Assembly (NCBI RefSeq): GCF_001544535.1
Contig: NZ_FCON02000066.1
Span: 1 to 41,310 of the forward strand
Origin: Caballeronia choica
GTDB taxonomy: Bacteria; Pseudomonadota; Gammaproteobacteria; Burkholderiales; Burkholderiaceae
Direction of reading: 5' to 3'
Length of the DNA stretch: 41,310 nt
This document shows, piece after piece, positions 33,942-41,310 of the stretch. The translations under genes were made by a program, and so were the position numbers. Below the pieces are notes generated by a model. It did no database searches. It saw only the letters and a list, made by a program, of their open reading frames with translations, and was not told the origin of the DNA. The first letter of the stretch is position 1. Each line of letters starts with the position of its first letter.

Positions 33942-34901
33942 ATGACAGCAACCACCCTCACCCAAGACACCACTTCCCAAACCACGCCCATGGCACCGGC
34001 CATTATCCGACCATCGGTACGCCAGCACTCGATCACGGTGGAGATTTGCACGCCCGCCATCGGCGCCGAACTCAGCAACATCAGCCTGGCTGATGCCGCC
34101 CAGGACCCTGACGCCATTGCCGAAATCCGGGCGCTGTGGCTGAAGCATAAAGTCTTGTTCTTCCGCGATCAGAACATTACGCCGATGGAGCAACAGAACT
34201 TCGCCGCGCAATTCGCCGAACTGGAAGCCCATCCGCTTGCCCCGAGTCATCCGGAGGCAGACAAGCTGCTGATGCTGTACCGCAATCTCGACCCGAGCAA
34301 GCCCAACTTCGTCGAAAAGACCAGTCGCGAAAACGCCTGGCATGTCGATGTCACCTACAAGAAGGCGCCGCCCCGCGGCGCGGTGTTGCGCTGCGAAATG
34401 GGGCCGGAGACCGGCGGCGACACCATGTGGTCCAACATGGTGATGGCCTATGAAAAGCTGCCCGACACCATCAAGCAACGAATCGACGGCCTGTACGCAA
34501 AGCACAGTGCCGAACACATCTTTCTCGCCCAGATGCCGATCGAAGAACGTCACGCGATGGCCGCGAAGAACCCCGGCGCTGAGCACCCGGTTGTGCTTAT
34601 CCATCCCGAGACGGGCGAAAAGGTCCTGTTCGTCAACTCTGCGTTCACGACCCATTTCGCGAATTTCTTCAACTTCGAGGACATCCGGTACGGCCAGGAC
34701 TTCATGCCAGAGTCGCATCACCTGATGAACTATCTGACCTCGCAGGCCGCGATTCCGGAATACCAGGTACGTCTGAAATGGAGAACCAACACGGTTGCCA
34801 TGTGGGACAACCTGCAGGTTCAGCACTACGCAGTGGCGGACTACGGCAACGCGCCACGAAAGATGCTGCGCGCCACCCTCGCGGGCACCCCGCTGGTTTA
34901 A
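33942..34901 (+). CDS. TauD/TfdA-family 2-oxoglutarate-dependent dioxygenase
   Basis: 319-residue non-heme Fe(II)/2-oxoglutarate dioxygenase. The iron facial triad is visible: His134 and Asp136 in AWHVDVTY and the distal His295 in LQVQHYAVADYG; the 2-oxoglutarate-binding Arg is 306 or 310 in NAPRKMLRATL. The N-terminal part GAELSNISLADA and KVLFFRDQNITP are also typical. ATG at 33942 has GGAG at 33932-33935. Substrates in the family include taurine, alkyl sulfates and phenoxyacetates; the target here is unknown. It is followed by a cupin dioxygenase gene, so the two probably act in one catabolic route. Confidence 0.92.
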   Translation: MTATTLTQDTTSQTTPMAPAIIRPSVRQHSITVEICTPAIGAELSNISLADAAQDPDAIAEIRALWLKHKVLFFRDQNITPMEQQNFAAQFAELEAHPLAPSHPEADKLLMLYRNLDPSKPNFVEKTSRENAWHVDVTYKKAPPRGAVLRCEMGPETGGDTMWSNMVMAYEKLPDTIKQRIDGLYAKHSAEHIFLAQMPIEERHAMAAKNPGAEHPVVLIHPETGEKVLFVNSAFTTHFANFFNFEDIRYGQDFMPESHHLMNYLTSQAAIPEYQVRLKWRTNTVAMWDNLQVQHYAVADYGNAPRKMLRATLAGTPLV

Positions 34902-34992
34902 ACCGAACGGGTCGCTCCGCCAAATCCAGGCTTCCACCAGTCTCTGATAGCGGCCAGCCCTGGCACGTTTTTCGACCACATCACACAAACTA

Positions 34993-35481
34993 ATGGAAAC
35001 AACTATGCTCTACGAACAAATCGACACCGCAGTCATCGCTGGCGAATCGCTGCCGTGGGTACCATTGATGCCCTATTCAGAAGACATCCTGCTGAAGTAT
35101 TTCAAACTTGACCCGATCCGGGGTGAATGGATCGTATTGATGAAAGTACCGCGCGGCGCACAATTGCCCAAGCACCACCACACCGGTACGGTCATGGTCT
35201 ACACGATCGAAGGGAAGTGGAAATACAAGGAGCACGACTGGGTCGCCGGACCCGGCAGCATCGTGTACGAGACCGCCGCATCGACCCACACGTTTGAAGT
35301 TGTCGCGGAAGGCGAAACCGGATATGTGCTCACACTGGTTACGGTGACCGGCGATCTCTTGTTCCTCGACGATAAGGACAAAGTCGTCGCGCTCGAAAAC
35401 TGGAAGACCGGGCTGCAGCGCTATCTTGCCTATTGCGAGCAGCATGGACTCAAGCCGAAGGACCTCACGGCATTCAACTGA
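34993..35481 (+). CDS. Cupin dioxygenase, 2,4'-dihydroxyacetophenone-dioxygenase/acetylacetone-cleaving type
   Basis: 162-residue single-domain cupin. The metal-binding set is visible as PKHHHTG (His61-63) and a later THTFEV. The surrounding pattern (VPRGAQLPKHHHTGTVMVYT; then a C-terminal LQRYLAYCEQHGL) matches the small dioxygenases that cleave beta-diketones or dihydroxyacetophenones. The start is at ATG 34993, about 90 bases after the TauD-type gene; no strong ribosome site. A neighbouring 2-oxoglutarate dioxygenase, epoxide hydrolase and acyl-CoA ligase remnant support a role in breaking down an aromatic or ketone-like compound, but the compound is not identifiable here. Confidence 0.8.
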   Translation: METTMLYEQIDTAVIAGESLPWVPLMPYSEDILLKYFKLDPIRGEWIVLMKVPRGAQLPKHHHTGTVMVYTIEGKWKYKEHDWVAGPGSIVYETAASTHTFEVVAEGETGYVLTLVTVTGDLLFLDDKDKVVALENWKTGLQRYLAYCEQHGLKPKDLTAFN

Positions 35482-35814
35482 TCTGAGTTTCATGCGGACT
35501 CTCGATATCCGGGGGCCCGTGTCTTTCCACTTCACCCGCAAGACGCTGGAAAAGGCACGGCCATGTCAACGCTTGGGCACCACGCCGAGTCATCGCAAGT
35601 CAATGGCGCTGAGAAGCAGGCTGCGTGCTCCGTGACCACGCAACCCACTTCACATCGCGCGCTTTCGCTCCCGTCGCCAGAATTGTTGCCTGATCACAAA
35701 GACCCAGCAAAGCGGAAACACGCGGTCTCAGTTCGCGCCCTTGAAGCGGAACCTGACAGAGGGGGCGGCCATGTGCCCGCTCCCCGATCACAGACATTAC
35801 GAACGGAACGACGC
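35482..35814. other. Spacer between the cupin gene and the ligase pseudogene
   Basis: About 330 bases. It stays open in the ligase frame from 35563, but that extension has no domain and poor codon use, so I treat it as non-coding. No terminator or promoter was recognised. Confidence 0.4.
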
Positions 35815-36850
35815 CATGAACGGCTTGATGATGTGCAAAAGCAGTTGTTGATCTCCTCACTCATTGTGCATGCCGACCGCCATCATGGCGATACGGAGAT
35901 CGTGTCCCGGCGGGTGGAGGTCGATATCCATCGCTACATTTTCCGTGACAGCTACCGTCGCGCGCGGCAGATGGCCAACGCGCTGACCAGCCTCGATGTC
36001 AAGCCCTCCGACCGGATCGGCACGCTGGCATGGAATGGCTACCGTCACCTGGAGTTGTACTACGGCGTCTCCGGTATGGGTGCCATTCTGCATACGATCA
36101 ACCCTCGCCTGCATGAAGACCAAGTCGCTTACATCGCGAATCATGCCGAAGACCAGTACATCTTCTTCGACTTGACCTTCCTGCCGTTGATCAAGGCCCT
36201 CGCCGGCCGCTGCAAGACGGTCAAGGCGTTCATCGCCATGACCGACCACGCTCACATGCCCAACGACGCCGGCATTGACAACCTGCTGTGCTATGAAGAT
36301 CTGATCCAGCAGAGTTCGTCCGTTTACTCTTGGCCGATCCTTGACGAGGACGCCGCCAGTACGCTCTGCTACACCTCTGGCACAACGGGCAATCCGAAAG
36401 GAGCCTTTACGGCCATCGATCGTCGATGCTGCACGCCTATGCGGCCGCGCTGCCTGATGCGCTGAACTGTTCGGCGCGCGACGTGATTCTGCCCGTTGTG
36501 CCGATGTTTCATGTCAATGCCTGGGGACTTCCGTACATCGCGTGCATGGTCGGGGCCAAACTTGTATTCCCGGGGCCGGGTTCTGGACGGGAAATCGCTG
36601 CATGTCACGATGTGCTTTAGCCGCCTTGCCCAAGCCTTAAGTGATGGCAGCATCTAGCGATTGGAGGCAATTGCGCCCGGTGGTCTGCTACCACCACTAA
36701 AACCAAATCAGCGAGTGGCGCACGTTCTGCACCCGGGAGATTGGCCTGGGGGGGCCGCAATGCTGCTGATCGGTCTATGCAATTACCGGCCACGCTCCTC
36801 ACCACCCCGGCGGTGTCGAGGGTCGATGCCAGTGGTGCTGGTCAGAGGGC
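35815..36850 (+). pseudogene. Acyl-CoA ligase (AMP-binding) pseudogene
   Basis: Broken fatty-acyl-CoA ligase. A start MNGLMM at 35815 shifts frame after about six codons. The main frame then gives VQKQLLISSLIVHADRHHGD, then ANALTSLDVKPSDRIGTLAW, GAILHTINPRLHEDQVAYIA and the AMP-binding P-loop YTSGTTGNPKGA (near 36370-36405). Another frameshift follows right after it, and the homologous reading continues from 36426 as MLHAYAAALPDALNCSARDV and PVVPMFHVNAWGLPYIACMV. It decays after about 36590. The last third of the enzyme is missing or unrecognisable. It follows the cupin gene and probably activated a carboxylic acid product of that pathway. Confidence 0.85.
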
Positions 36851-37286
36851 CTTGCGGCAGCGTCACCGGCGGGGTGCGCGTTTTGGATTAGAGTAAAGGC
36901 CAATTGACGCTACGACGGATTTCGTTCACCGTAATTCGGTTCGAAGCAGCATTCGATATCAGGTGTGGTTTGGGGGACACCCATGGCTCGCTGACTCGCG
37001 GTCGCGAGACCTGGCGTGAATCGGAGGCCAGGGCGAATCCTGATTCGAGCCTAGACTGCCTGTGAATCCGAGAACGACCGCGACGATATGCGCCGCCACG
37101 GCATCGATGGCACTTGCTTGAAGCCGCTGATCCGTGGGGGTCGTCACGCTGCTGGCGGCATTGATGGCGTCGTCCGGGACCGCGCGCATGATGCAATGAC
37201 TTGGCCCAGGCAAGGCGCCACGTCGCGCGCTTGGAAACGCTGGTGTCTCTCTAATCTTATCCACATTCGTGTCTGCGGAGAACGGG
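36851..37286. other. Gap without a supported gene
   Basis: About 430 bases between the ligase remnant and the phospholipase D-type gene. Frames on both strands lack ribosome sites and domains. The promoter of the downstream gene should lie near 37200-37280. Confidence 0.4.
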
Positions 37287-38846
37287 GTGATCAACGTTCG
37301 AAGCCTCGTGGCCGCATTAGTCGTCGTCCTGCTGACTTCATGCGCAAGCCTTCCATCGCAGGTCGGCCGCGCGCCCACCCACGCGCTCACCGATACAGAA
37401 ACCACGCGCCTCGGCGCAGCGTTTACACCGCGAGAGCAGCAACATCCGGACGACAGCGCGTTCCACCTATTGCCCGATTCCGTCGACGCACTCGTCGCAC
37501 GCATGGTGCTGATAGAATCTGCTGACCGCTCGCTCGACCTGCAGTACTACATCTGGCACAACGACCTGACTGGCCACGCACTCGCCGCGGCCTTGCTGAG
37601 AGCGGCGGACCGCGGAGTGCGCGTGCGCGTCCTACTCGACGATCTGGGCGCGAGTGCGGACGACCAATTGCTGCTTACGCTCAGTTCGCATCCGAACATG
37701 GAAATCCGGATCTTCAATCCTGTCGCGAACCGCAGGTTCAAGTTTTTCGGTATGGCCACTGAGTTTTCTCGCGTCAACCGCCGTATGCATAACAAGGCTC
37801 TGATCGCCGACAACCAGGGCGCAATTCTCGGCGGGCGCAACATCGGCGACGAATACTTCGGCGCGGAGAGTACCGTTACGTTCGGCGATCTGGACGTGCT
37901 GGTGCACGGACCCATCGTGCGTAAGGTTTCGACGGCATTCGACGAGTACTGGAACTCCAGCGCGTCGTACCCAATCGAGACCCTGCTTGGCCACCAAGCC
38001 GATCCGTCGGCGCTCGCGTCGCTCCGCGCGAAACGGGAGGCTTGGTTTGAGTCTCAAGAAAATAGTGCATATGTGCAGCAGGTGAGAGCGCGCCTGACGC
38101 AGGCGATCCACTCACGCGATGCCGAGTTCTCGTGGGGTAAGGCGACGCTGCTCTACGACGACCCGTCAAAGATCACGCGTGCACCCAGTGACGCCGAAGG
38201 GAATCTCATCTCGCAGTTGAGGGCGTTGAGCTTGCAACCAACCCAGCAAATGTTGGTCGTTTCGCCGTATTTCGTTCCCGGGAAACGCGGAGTCGCGTGG
38301 TTGAGCGGCCTCACACAGCACGGCGTGCATGTGACGGTGCTGACGAATTCGCTGGCGGCAACGGATGTTACCGCGGTGCACGCCGGCTATCAGCGCTACC
38401 GGAAAGCATTGCTGGAAGCGGGCGTGCAACTGTACGAACTGAAACCTGGTGCCACAGCCAGCGGCACCGACGAAAAGAAGAAGTCGGTGTTCGGTTCGTC
38501 AAAGGCGTCGTTGCATGCGAAAACGTACGTGTTCGACCGCAAGAGCATCTTTATCGGCTCGATGAATCTCGATCCGCGTTCGGTCGAGCTGAACACTGAG
38601 ATCGGCGTCTACTGCGAAAGTCAGAGTGCAGCCCAGCAAGTGACCGACCGTGTCGAGTCGAACCTAAACCGTGTTGCGTGGCGGCTTGAGCTACGCACCG
38701 ATCCGAACGGCACAAGCCATATCGTCTGGATGGAGACGGCCACGGACGGCACGATGACGGTATTTGATTCCGAGCCGGAAGTGTCGGCGCTGCGCAATAT
38801 AGGCATCTGGTTTCTTGGCATTCTGCCGATCGAATCGCAGCTGTGA
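37287..38846 (+). CDS. Phospholipase D-family lipoprotein, cardiolipin-synthase-like (ClsC type)
   Basis: 519-residue phospholipase D-superfamily enzyme. Two HKD motifs are visible: MHNKALIADNQGAILGGRNI in the first half and LHAKTYVFDRKSIFIGSMNL in the second, each ending in the G-G/S-x-N pattern. The N-terminus has a lipobox (VVVLLTSC, Cys19). The layout is close to E. coli ClsC, which makes cardiolipin from phosphatidylglycerol and phosphatidylethanolamine. GTG at 37287 has a GGAGA site upstream and is preferred to GTG at 37269. It stands alone and may aid envelope adaptation. The subtype is inferred. Confidence 0.85.
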   Translation: MINVRSLVAALVVVLLTSCASLPSQVGRAPTHALTDTETTRLGAAFTPREQQHPDDSAFHLLPDSVDALVARMVLIESADRSLDLQYYIWHNDLTGHALAAALLRAADRGVRVRVLLDDLGASADDQLLLTLSSHPNMEIRIFNPVANRRFKFFGMATEFSRVNRRMHNKALIADNQGAILGGRNIGDEYFGAESTVTFGDLDVLVHGPIVRKVSTAFDEYWNSSASYPIETLLGHQADPSALASLRAKREAWFESQENSAYVQQVRARLTQAIHSRDAEFSWGKATLLYDDPSKITRAPSDAEGNLISQLRALSLQPTQQMLVVSPYFVPGKRGVAWLSGLTQHGVHVTVLTNSLAATDVTAVHAGYQRYRKALLEAGVQLYELKPGATASGTDEKKKSVFGSSKASLHAKTYVFDRKSIFIGSMNLDPRSVELNTEIGVYCESQSAAQQVTDRVESNLNRVAWRLELRTDPNGTSHIVWMETATDGTMTVFDSEPEVSALRNIGIWFLGILPIESQL

Positions 38847-38847
38847 A

Positions 38848-38944
38848 CCCAGCAGTCCCGCCTTGCAGAGCGCGCTTCCAAAAAACATTCTCCAACGTCA
38901 ATTGCCCGATCTTCGCATGCAGCACCTTCACGTCGACTGGCGGT
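38848..38944 (-). pseudogene. IS3-family transposase orfA remnant
   Basis: On the minus strand this reads VDVKVLHAKIGQLTLENVFW, close to the leucine-zipper-like end of IS3-family OrfA proteins (LHAKIGQLTLENDFL). No start, orfB or terminal repeats accompany it. It joins directly onto a broken carbonic anhydrase start, so an old IS3-related insertion or deletion took place here. Confidence 0.65.
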
Positions 38945-39127
38945 GCGCATCGTGAACAGATCGCCCGGATGGGTCGAGGCAAGCCGGTCCGGCACAACCC
39001 GGCTGTCCGAGCACGTGATGAAGAGCGCATCAGGTGTCTGCGCGAGCGCGAGTTTGCTGAACTGCTGCGCGTATTGCGGCAGCATTTTCTCGCGGAATTC
39101 AACGATGCCGATTATGAGTTTGTCCAT
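38945..39127 (-). pseudogene. Beta-carbonic anhydrase, N-terminal fragment
   Basis: Leftward 61-codon fragment starting at ATG 39127: MDKLIIGIVEFREKMLPQYA, then the zinc/active-site segment ITCSDSRVVPDRLASTHPGD and LFTMR. CSDSR with its Cys and Asp-Arg dyad is the beta-class signature. The next expected block (NVGN) is missing; after LFTMR the sequence turns into IS3 orfA remnant. It starts 18 bases after the DUF2254 stop, so it was probably the second gene of that operon. Confidence 0.85.
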
Positions 39128-39145
39128 GACTCGCGTCCGAAAGGG

Positions 39146-40459
39146 CTAGTCGTTTGCTGTCGAAGTTGCCGAACCTCCAAGCCCTTGCGAGTCGGGGATA
39201 CGGGCCAACGCCAGGTCCTCGGGAAATGGGTGCATCGAGACGATCGCGCGATCGAGCAGTGCCAACTCGACGCGCAATGCGTCATGACGATGTTCCGGCA
39301 GGGCCTGGATGAGGTTCTCTATCGCCGCGCGTAGACGCCGCGCGATTTGAATGCTGTCCGCGCCGTACTGTCGTATCTCGCGAAAACTGATATGTACGAA
39401 GTCTGCCCAATTGGGCGTCCGCAAGATCACGCGCACCCGCCCCGAGCGATCCACAATCTCTTCGATATGCAGAGATCGCTTGCCCACCACACGCAATAGC
39501 CGGTGCACCTGGTCGATCGCAAGCACGGCCGTGGTCGGATCGTTGATCGCCGCCGACAGCGCTTTCAGCGCAATATCGACCAGGATGCGAAACGCGAACA
39601 TAGGGTCCTGCTCCATCGTGCGTTCCGTCCCAAAAGCGACCAGCGTGCGCAGCCTGCGCTCATCGACTGCGCCAGCGTTTCCGTACAAATAGAACAAGGG
39701 TTCGTCCACCGCGACGAAATCACCGACTTGCGGCACGAATTCGATAACCGAGTCAGTGCGCCGCGCCTTGGCCACCAGCCTTTCCAGATTCACGGCCAGA
39801 ACAATGCCGGATCTGCCGCCGTGACGAACAATGCGATCAGGGGCGCCTCGCTCGTTGTCACGTTCCGGCGGGGTAGCCACCCCTCTGGTGGGAGCGGGAT
39901 ACACGCTCTCTATGACCGCCAGCCCGTGCTTCCCAACGCCTGCTACGAGGCTTACGGGACGTAGAGATTTCGCGGCGTAGTCAATCAGGAAAAGAAACGC
40001 GACGACGGAAGCGAATCCGAATAGCGCGGCAAGGAACACTTGAAGCTGGTGTACCTCATTCTCACCCATCCAGCCCAGCGTTCTATCGGCGAACAGCATG
40101 GTGAAGACGAACAATCCCGAGACGCCACGGATGATGTTATCGCGCAGCAGTGTCGTCGCGATGATCCGCGGGGTGTACTGCCCGCCAGCGATCTGGATTG
40201 CGACGAGCAGCGAACCGAACGTAAACACCAGGAACGTCATGTCTGCGGAAACGATGTCACCAAGTAACGACCGCGCCCCAGTCATGGACAGTCCAAGAAA
40301 ACCGGTTTTCGGATCAAGGATCGCTTGCCTGATCATCCACCTTCCTAGCATTTCAGTCAGAGGTTTCACCACGGCATAGATCGCGACTGCGATGAGCGGC
40401 ACAGTCCACAGCGAAGATCTTAGGTAGCTCTTTAAGCTGTACCAGCGATTCCAGTCCAT
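39146..40459 (-). CDS. DUF2254 family membrane protein
   Basis: 437-residue protein. Four membrane helices lie in the N-terminal half (LWTVPLIAVAIYAVVK, MTFLVFTFGSLLVAIQIAGG, GVSGLFVFTMLFADR, FLAALFGFASVVAFLFLIDY). A large soluble part follows, with GIVLAVNLERLVAKARR and the conserved ALSAAINDPTTAVLAIDQVH. These are the marks of DUF2254. Function unknown. The start is ATG at 40459 after a GGGAGAG site; the frame is open further upstream. A carbonic anhydrase fragment follows on the same strand. Confidence 0.86.
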   Translation of the reverse strand: MDWNRWYSLKSYLRSSLWTVPLIAVAIYAVVKPLTEMLGRWMIRQAILDPKTGFLGLSMTGARSLLGDIVSADMTFLVFTFGSLLVAIQIAGGQYTPRIIATTLLRDNIIRGVSGLFVFTMLFADRTLGWMGENEVHQLQVFLAALFGFASVVAFLFLIDYAAKSLRPVSLVAGVGKHGLAVIESVYPAPTRGVATPPERDNERGAPDRIVRHGGRSGIVLAVNLERLVAKARRTDSVIEFVPQVGDFVAVDEPLFYLYGNAGAVDERRLRTLVAFGTERTMEQDPMFAFRILVDIALKALSAAINDPTTAVLAIDQVHRLLRVVGKRSLHIEEIVDRSGRVRVILRTPNWADFVHISFREIRQYGADSIQIARRLRAAIENLIQALPEHRHDALRVELALLDRAIVSMHPFPEDLALARIPDSQGLGGSATSTAND

Positions 40460-40689
40460 GTTTGCTCTCTCCCTACGATCCATATTGCAGCGGAGAACCA
40501 ACGTCTTCGTGGTTCGCCAGGTGGCATGCAAAGGAAGCCCCCCGACCGGGCGCGCGCACGGCCGCGCTTACCCCACGATCGCTTCCTTCGGCCGTAGTCT
40601 TGATGTCCGTCGGCGTTCAGGCCAGCGCCGCTGAAACGTCCAAAACCACCTGCTCTTGCGGGGATGCACGAACTGCAGCGGCGCTGGGT
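40460..40689. other. Spacer upstream of DUF2254
   Basis: About 230 bases with the DUF2254 promoter presumably in the part next to 40459. No gene or clear promoter elements seen. Confidence 0.4.
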
Positions 40690-40990
40690 TGACAGCATCG
40701 CCTCTCAACACCCTCGACATCGCAGGGCCAGCGCTGCCAGCAGTTGGGTTGATCTGCCATCCAGTACGGTCTGATTACGCGGGTTGAGGCCGGATTGGAA
40801 CGAAGCGAACGTGATTGTCAGCCCCGACACGTCCAGCCGTCGATTAAGCCGTTGTCATAGTGATACTCCATGCTGGCCCGGAAGGTTCCGTATCCGGGTT
40901 TCCCCCGATCCAGCACGGGCACGGCGCATTGCAATCGCACACTTCCAGAATGCTGCCCTTCAGTTGATAGCCGATCTCCGCCTCCGCCAT
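40690..40990 (-). pseudogene. DUF1326-type protein, frameshifted
   Basis: Leftward remnant starting at ATG 40990. It reads MAEAEIGYQLKGSILEVCDC, then NAPCPCWIGG, the CDCNxPCPCW cysteine motif of DUF1326. A frameshift follows near 40900, and the other frame carries on as MEYHYDNGLIDG. A second shift gives DVSGLTITFASFQ toward 40770. The parts together match the order of a DUF1326 protein. The gene is broken; function of the family unknown, often near metal or redox genes. Confidence 0.72.
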
Positions 40991-41310
40991 CGGTTGACAC
41001 CGAAAACGCCGCGCGGTCGTCGACATTGCGCTTCGCTCCGACCGCCGCGGCATCGCCACGACGCGTCACGAACGAAAGCCGCTCACTATCGTTGTAGGCG
41101 TTCGGCCGCCGGAAGGGAAGCATCCTGTATTCCTGTGCTGGCTGAAAGGCGAAACACGCCCGCCCCCTCGACCCCTCTCGCTGAGAGGGGCGCGCCCAAG
41201 GATGGCATTTCCTAGACCGAACTTTGAGCGCCCGCGCGCATAATCCTTTGATTTATCAGGATTATTCTTTTGCGAGTGAGACGATTACTGGGTACAAGGG
41301 GTGGGGTTGA
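40991..41310. other. Window end: gap with two inverted repeats
   Basis: About 320 bases without a supported gene. It contains a perfect 8-base stem CCCCTCTC-GCT-GAGAGGGG (41172-41190) and an 8-base dyad ATAATCCT...AGGATTAT (41240-41247 with 41258-41265). The latter is AT-rich and could be an operator or promoter region for a gene beyond the window. Confidence 0.5.

Noticed and set aside
33939-34988. 349-codon leftward frame opposite the TauD-type gene
   Set aside because: Antisense shadow; the plus-strand frame has intact iron ligands and a good ribosome site.
37088-37525. Rightward frame of 145 codons before and into the phospholipase D-type gene
   Set aside because: Overlaps the start of a well supported gene in another frame and has no domain or ribosome site.

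Overview
The window looks like the chromosome of a Burkholderiaceae member (Burkholderia, Caballeronia or Paraburkholderia type). This rests on very GC-rich coding with strong G/C third-position bias, a copper cluster of DUF2946, CopC and PCu(A)C genes, a large trimeric autotransporter with a Burkholderia-style extended signal peptide, an ssuE-D-C-B-F sulfonate cluster, and many short protein families typical of that group. The genus cannot be fixed from the sequence alone.

Positions 1-19640 read as ordinary chromosome. They hold the 3' end of a class A penicillin-binding protein gene, a convergent copper-handling cluster, an initiator tRNA-fMet with its terminator, a 1363-residue YadA-type trimeric autotransporter with near-identical internal repeats, a UPF0303 plus SMR pair, several small conserved proteins, a TetR plus 3-hydroxyisobutyryl-CoA-hydrolase-like pair, the alkanesulfonate cluster (with no ssuA), a BON-domain protein and a lysine-rich DNA-binding-type protein.

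At 19643-19690 lies the 3' half of a tRNA-His gene without its 5' half. It is followed by a tyrosine integrase and a compact rightward gene train: a stand-alone M41-like peptidase, an unknown protein sharing its N-terminus and 5' leader, three putative DNA-binding proteins, a cysteine-rich protein, a PD-(D/E)XK nuclease and a stub resembling the start of a phage SSB-like gene. This looks like the early/replication half of a phage-like or satellite island. It stops abruptly near 25931, and no matching tRNA-His or att copy was found further right.

From about 25930 to the end the sequence is an accessory mosaic, less GC-rich than the left part and full of broken genes. It contains an SDR gene divergent from a TetR regulator with a palindromic operator candidate, a decayed acyl-CoA ligase start, a second BON protein, an intact IS256-family element with inverted ends and a 9-bp target duplication, and an MFS remnant. 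A probable catabolic cluster follows: an epoxide-hydrolase-type alpha/beta hydrolase, a frameshifted AraC regulator, a TauD-type dioxygenase, a cupin dioxygenase and a broken acyl-CoA ligase. The window ends with a cardiolipin-synthase-like lipoprotein, a carbonic anhydrase fragment joined to an IS3 orfA remnant, a DUF2254 membrane protein and a broken DUF1326 gene.

The observations most worth pursuing are the duplicated hairpin leader with a shared N-terminal tag in front of two unrelated island genes, the AAA-less M41-like peptidase, and the orphaned tRNA-His attachment half-site. All family assignments come from reading motifs by eye; no database search was run.
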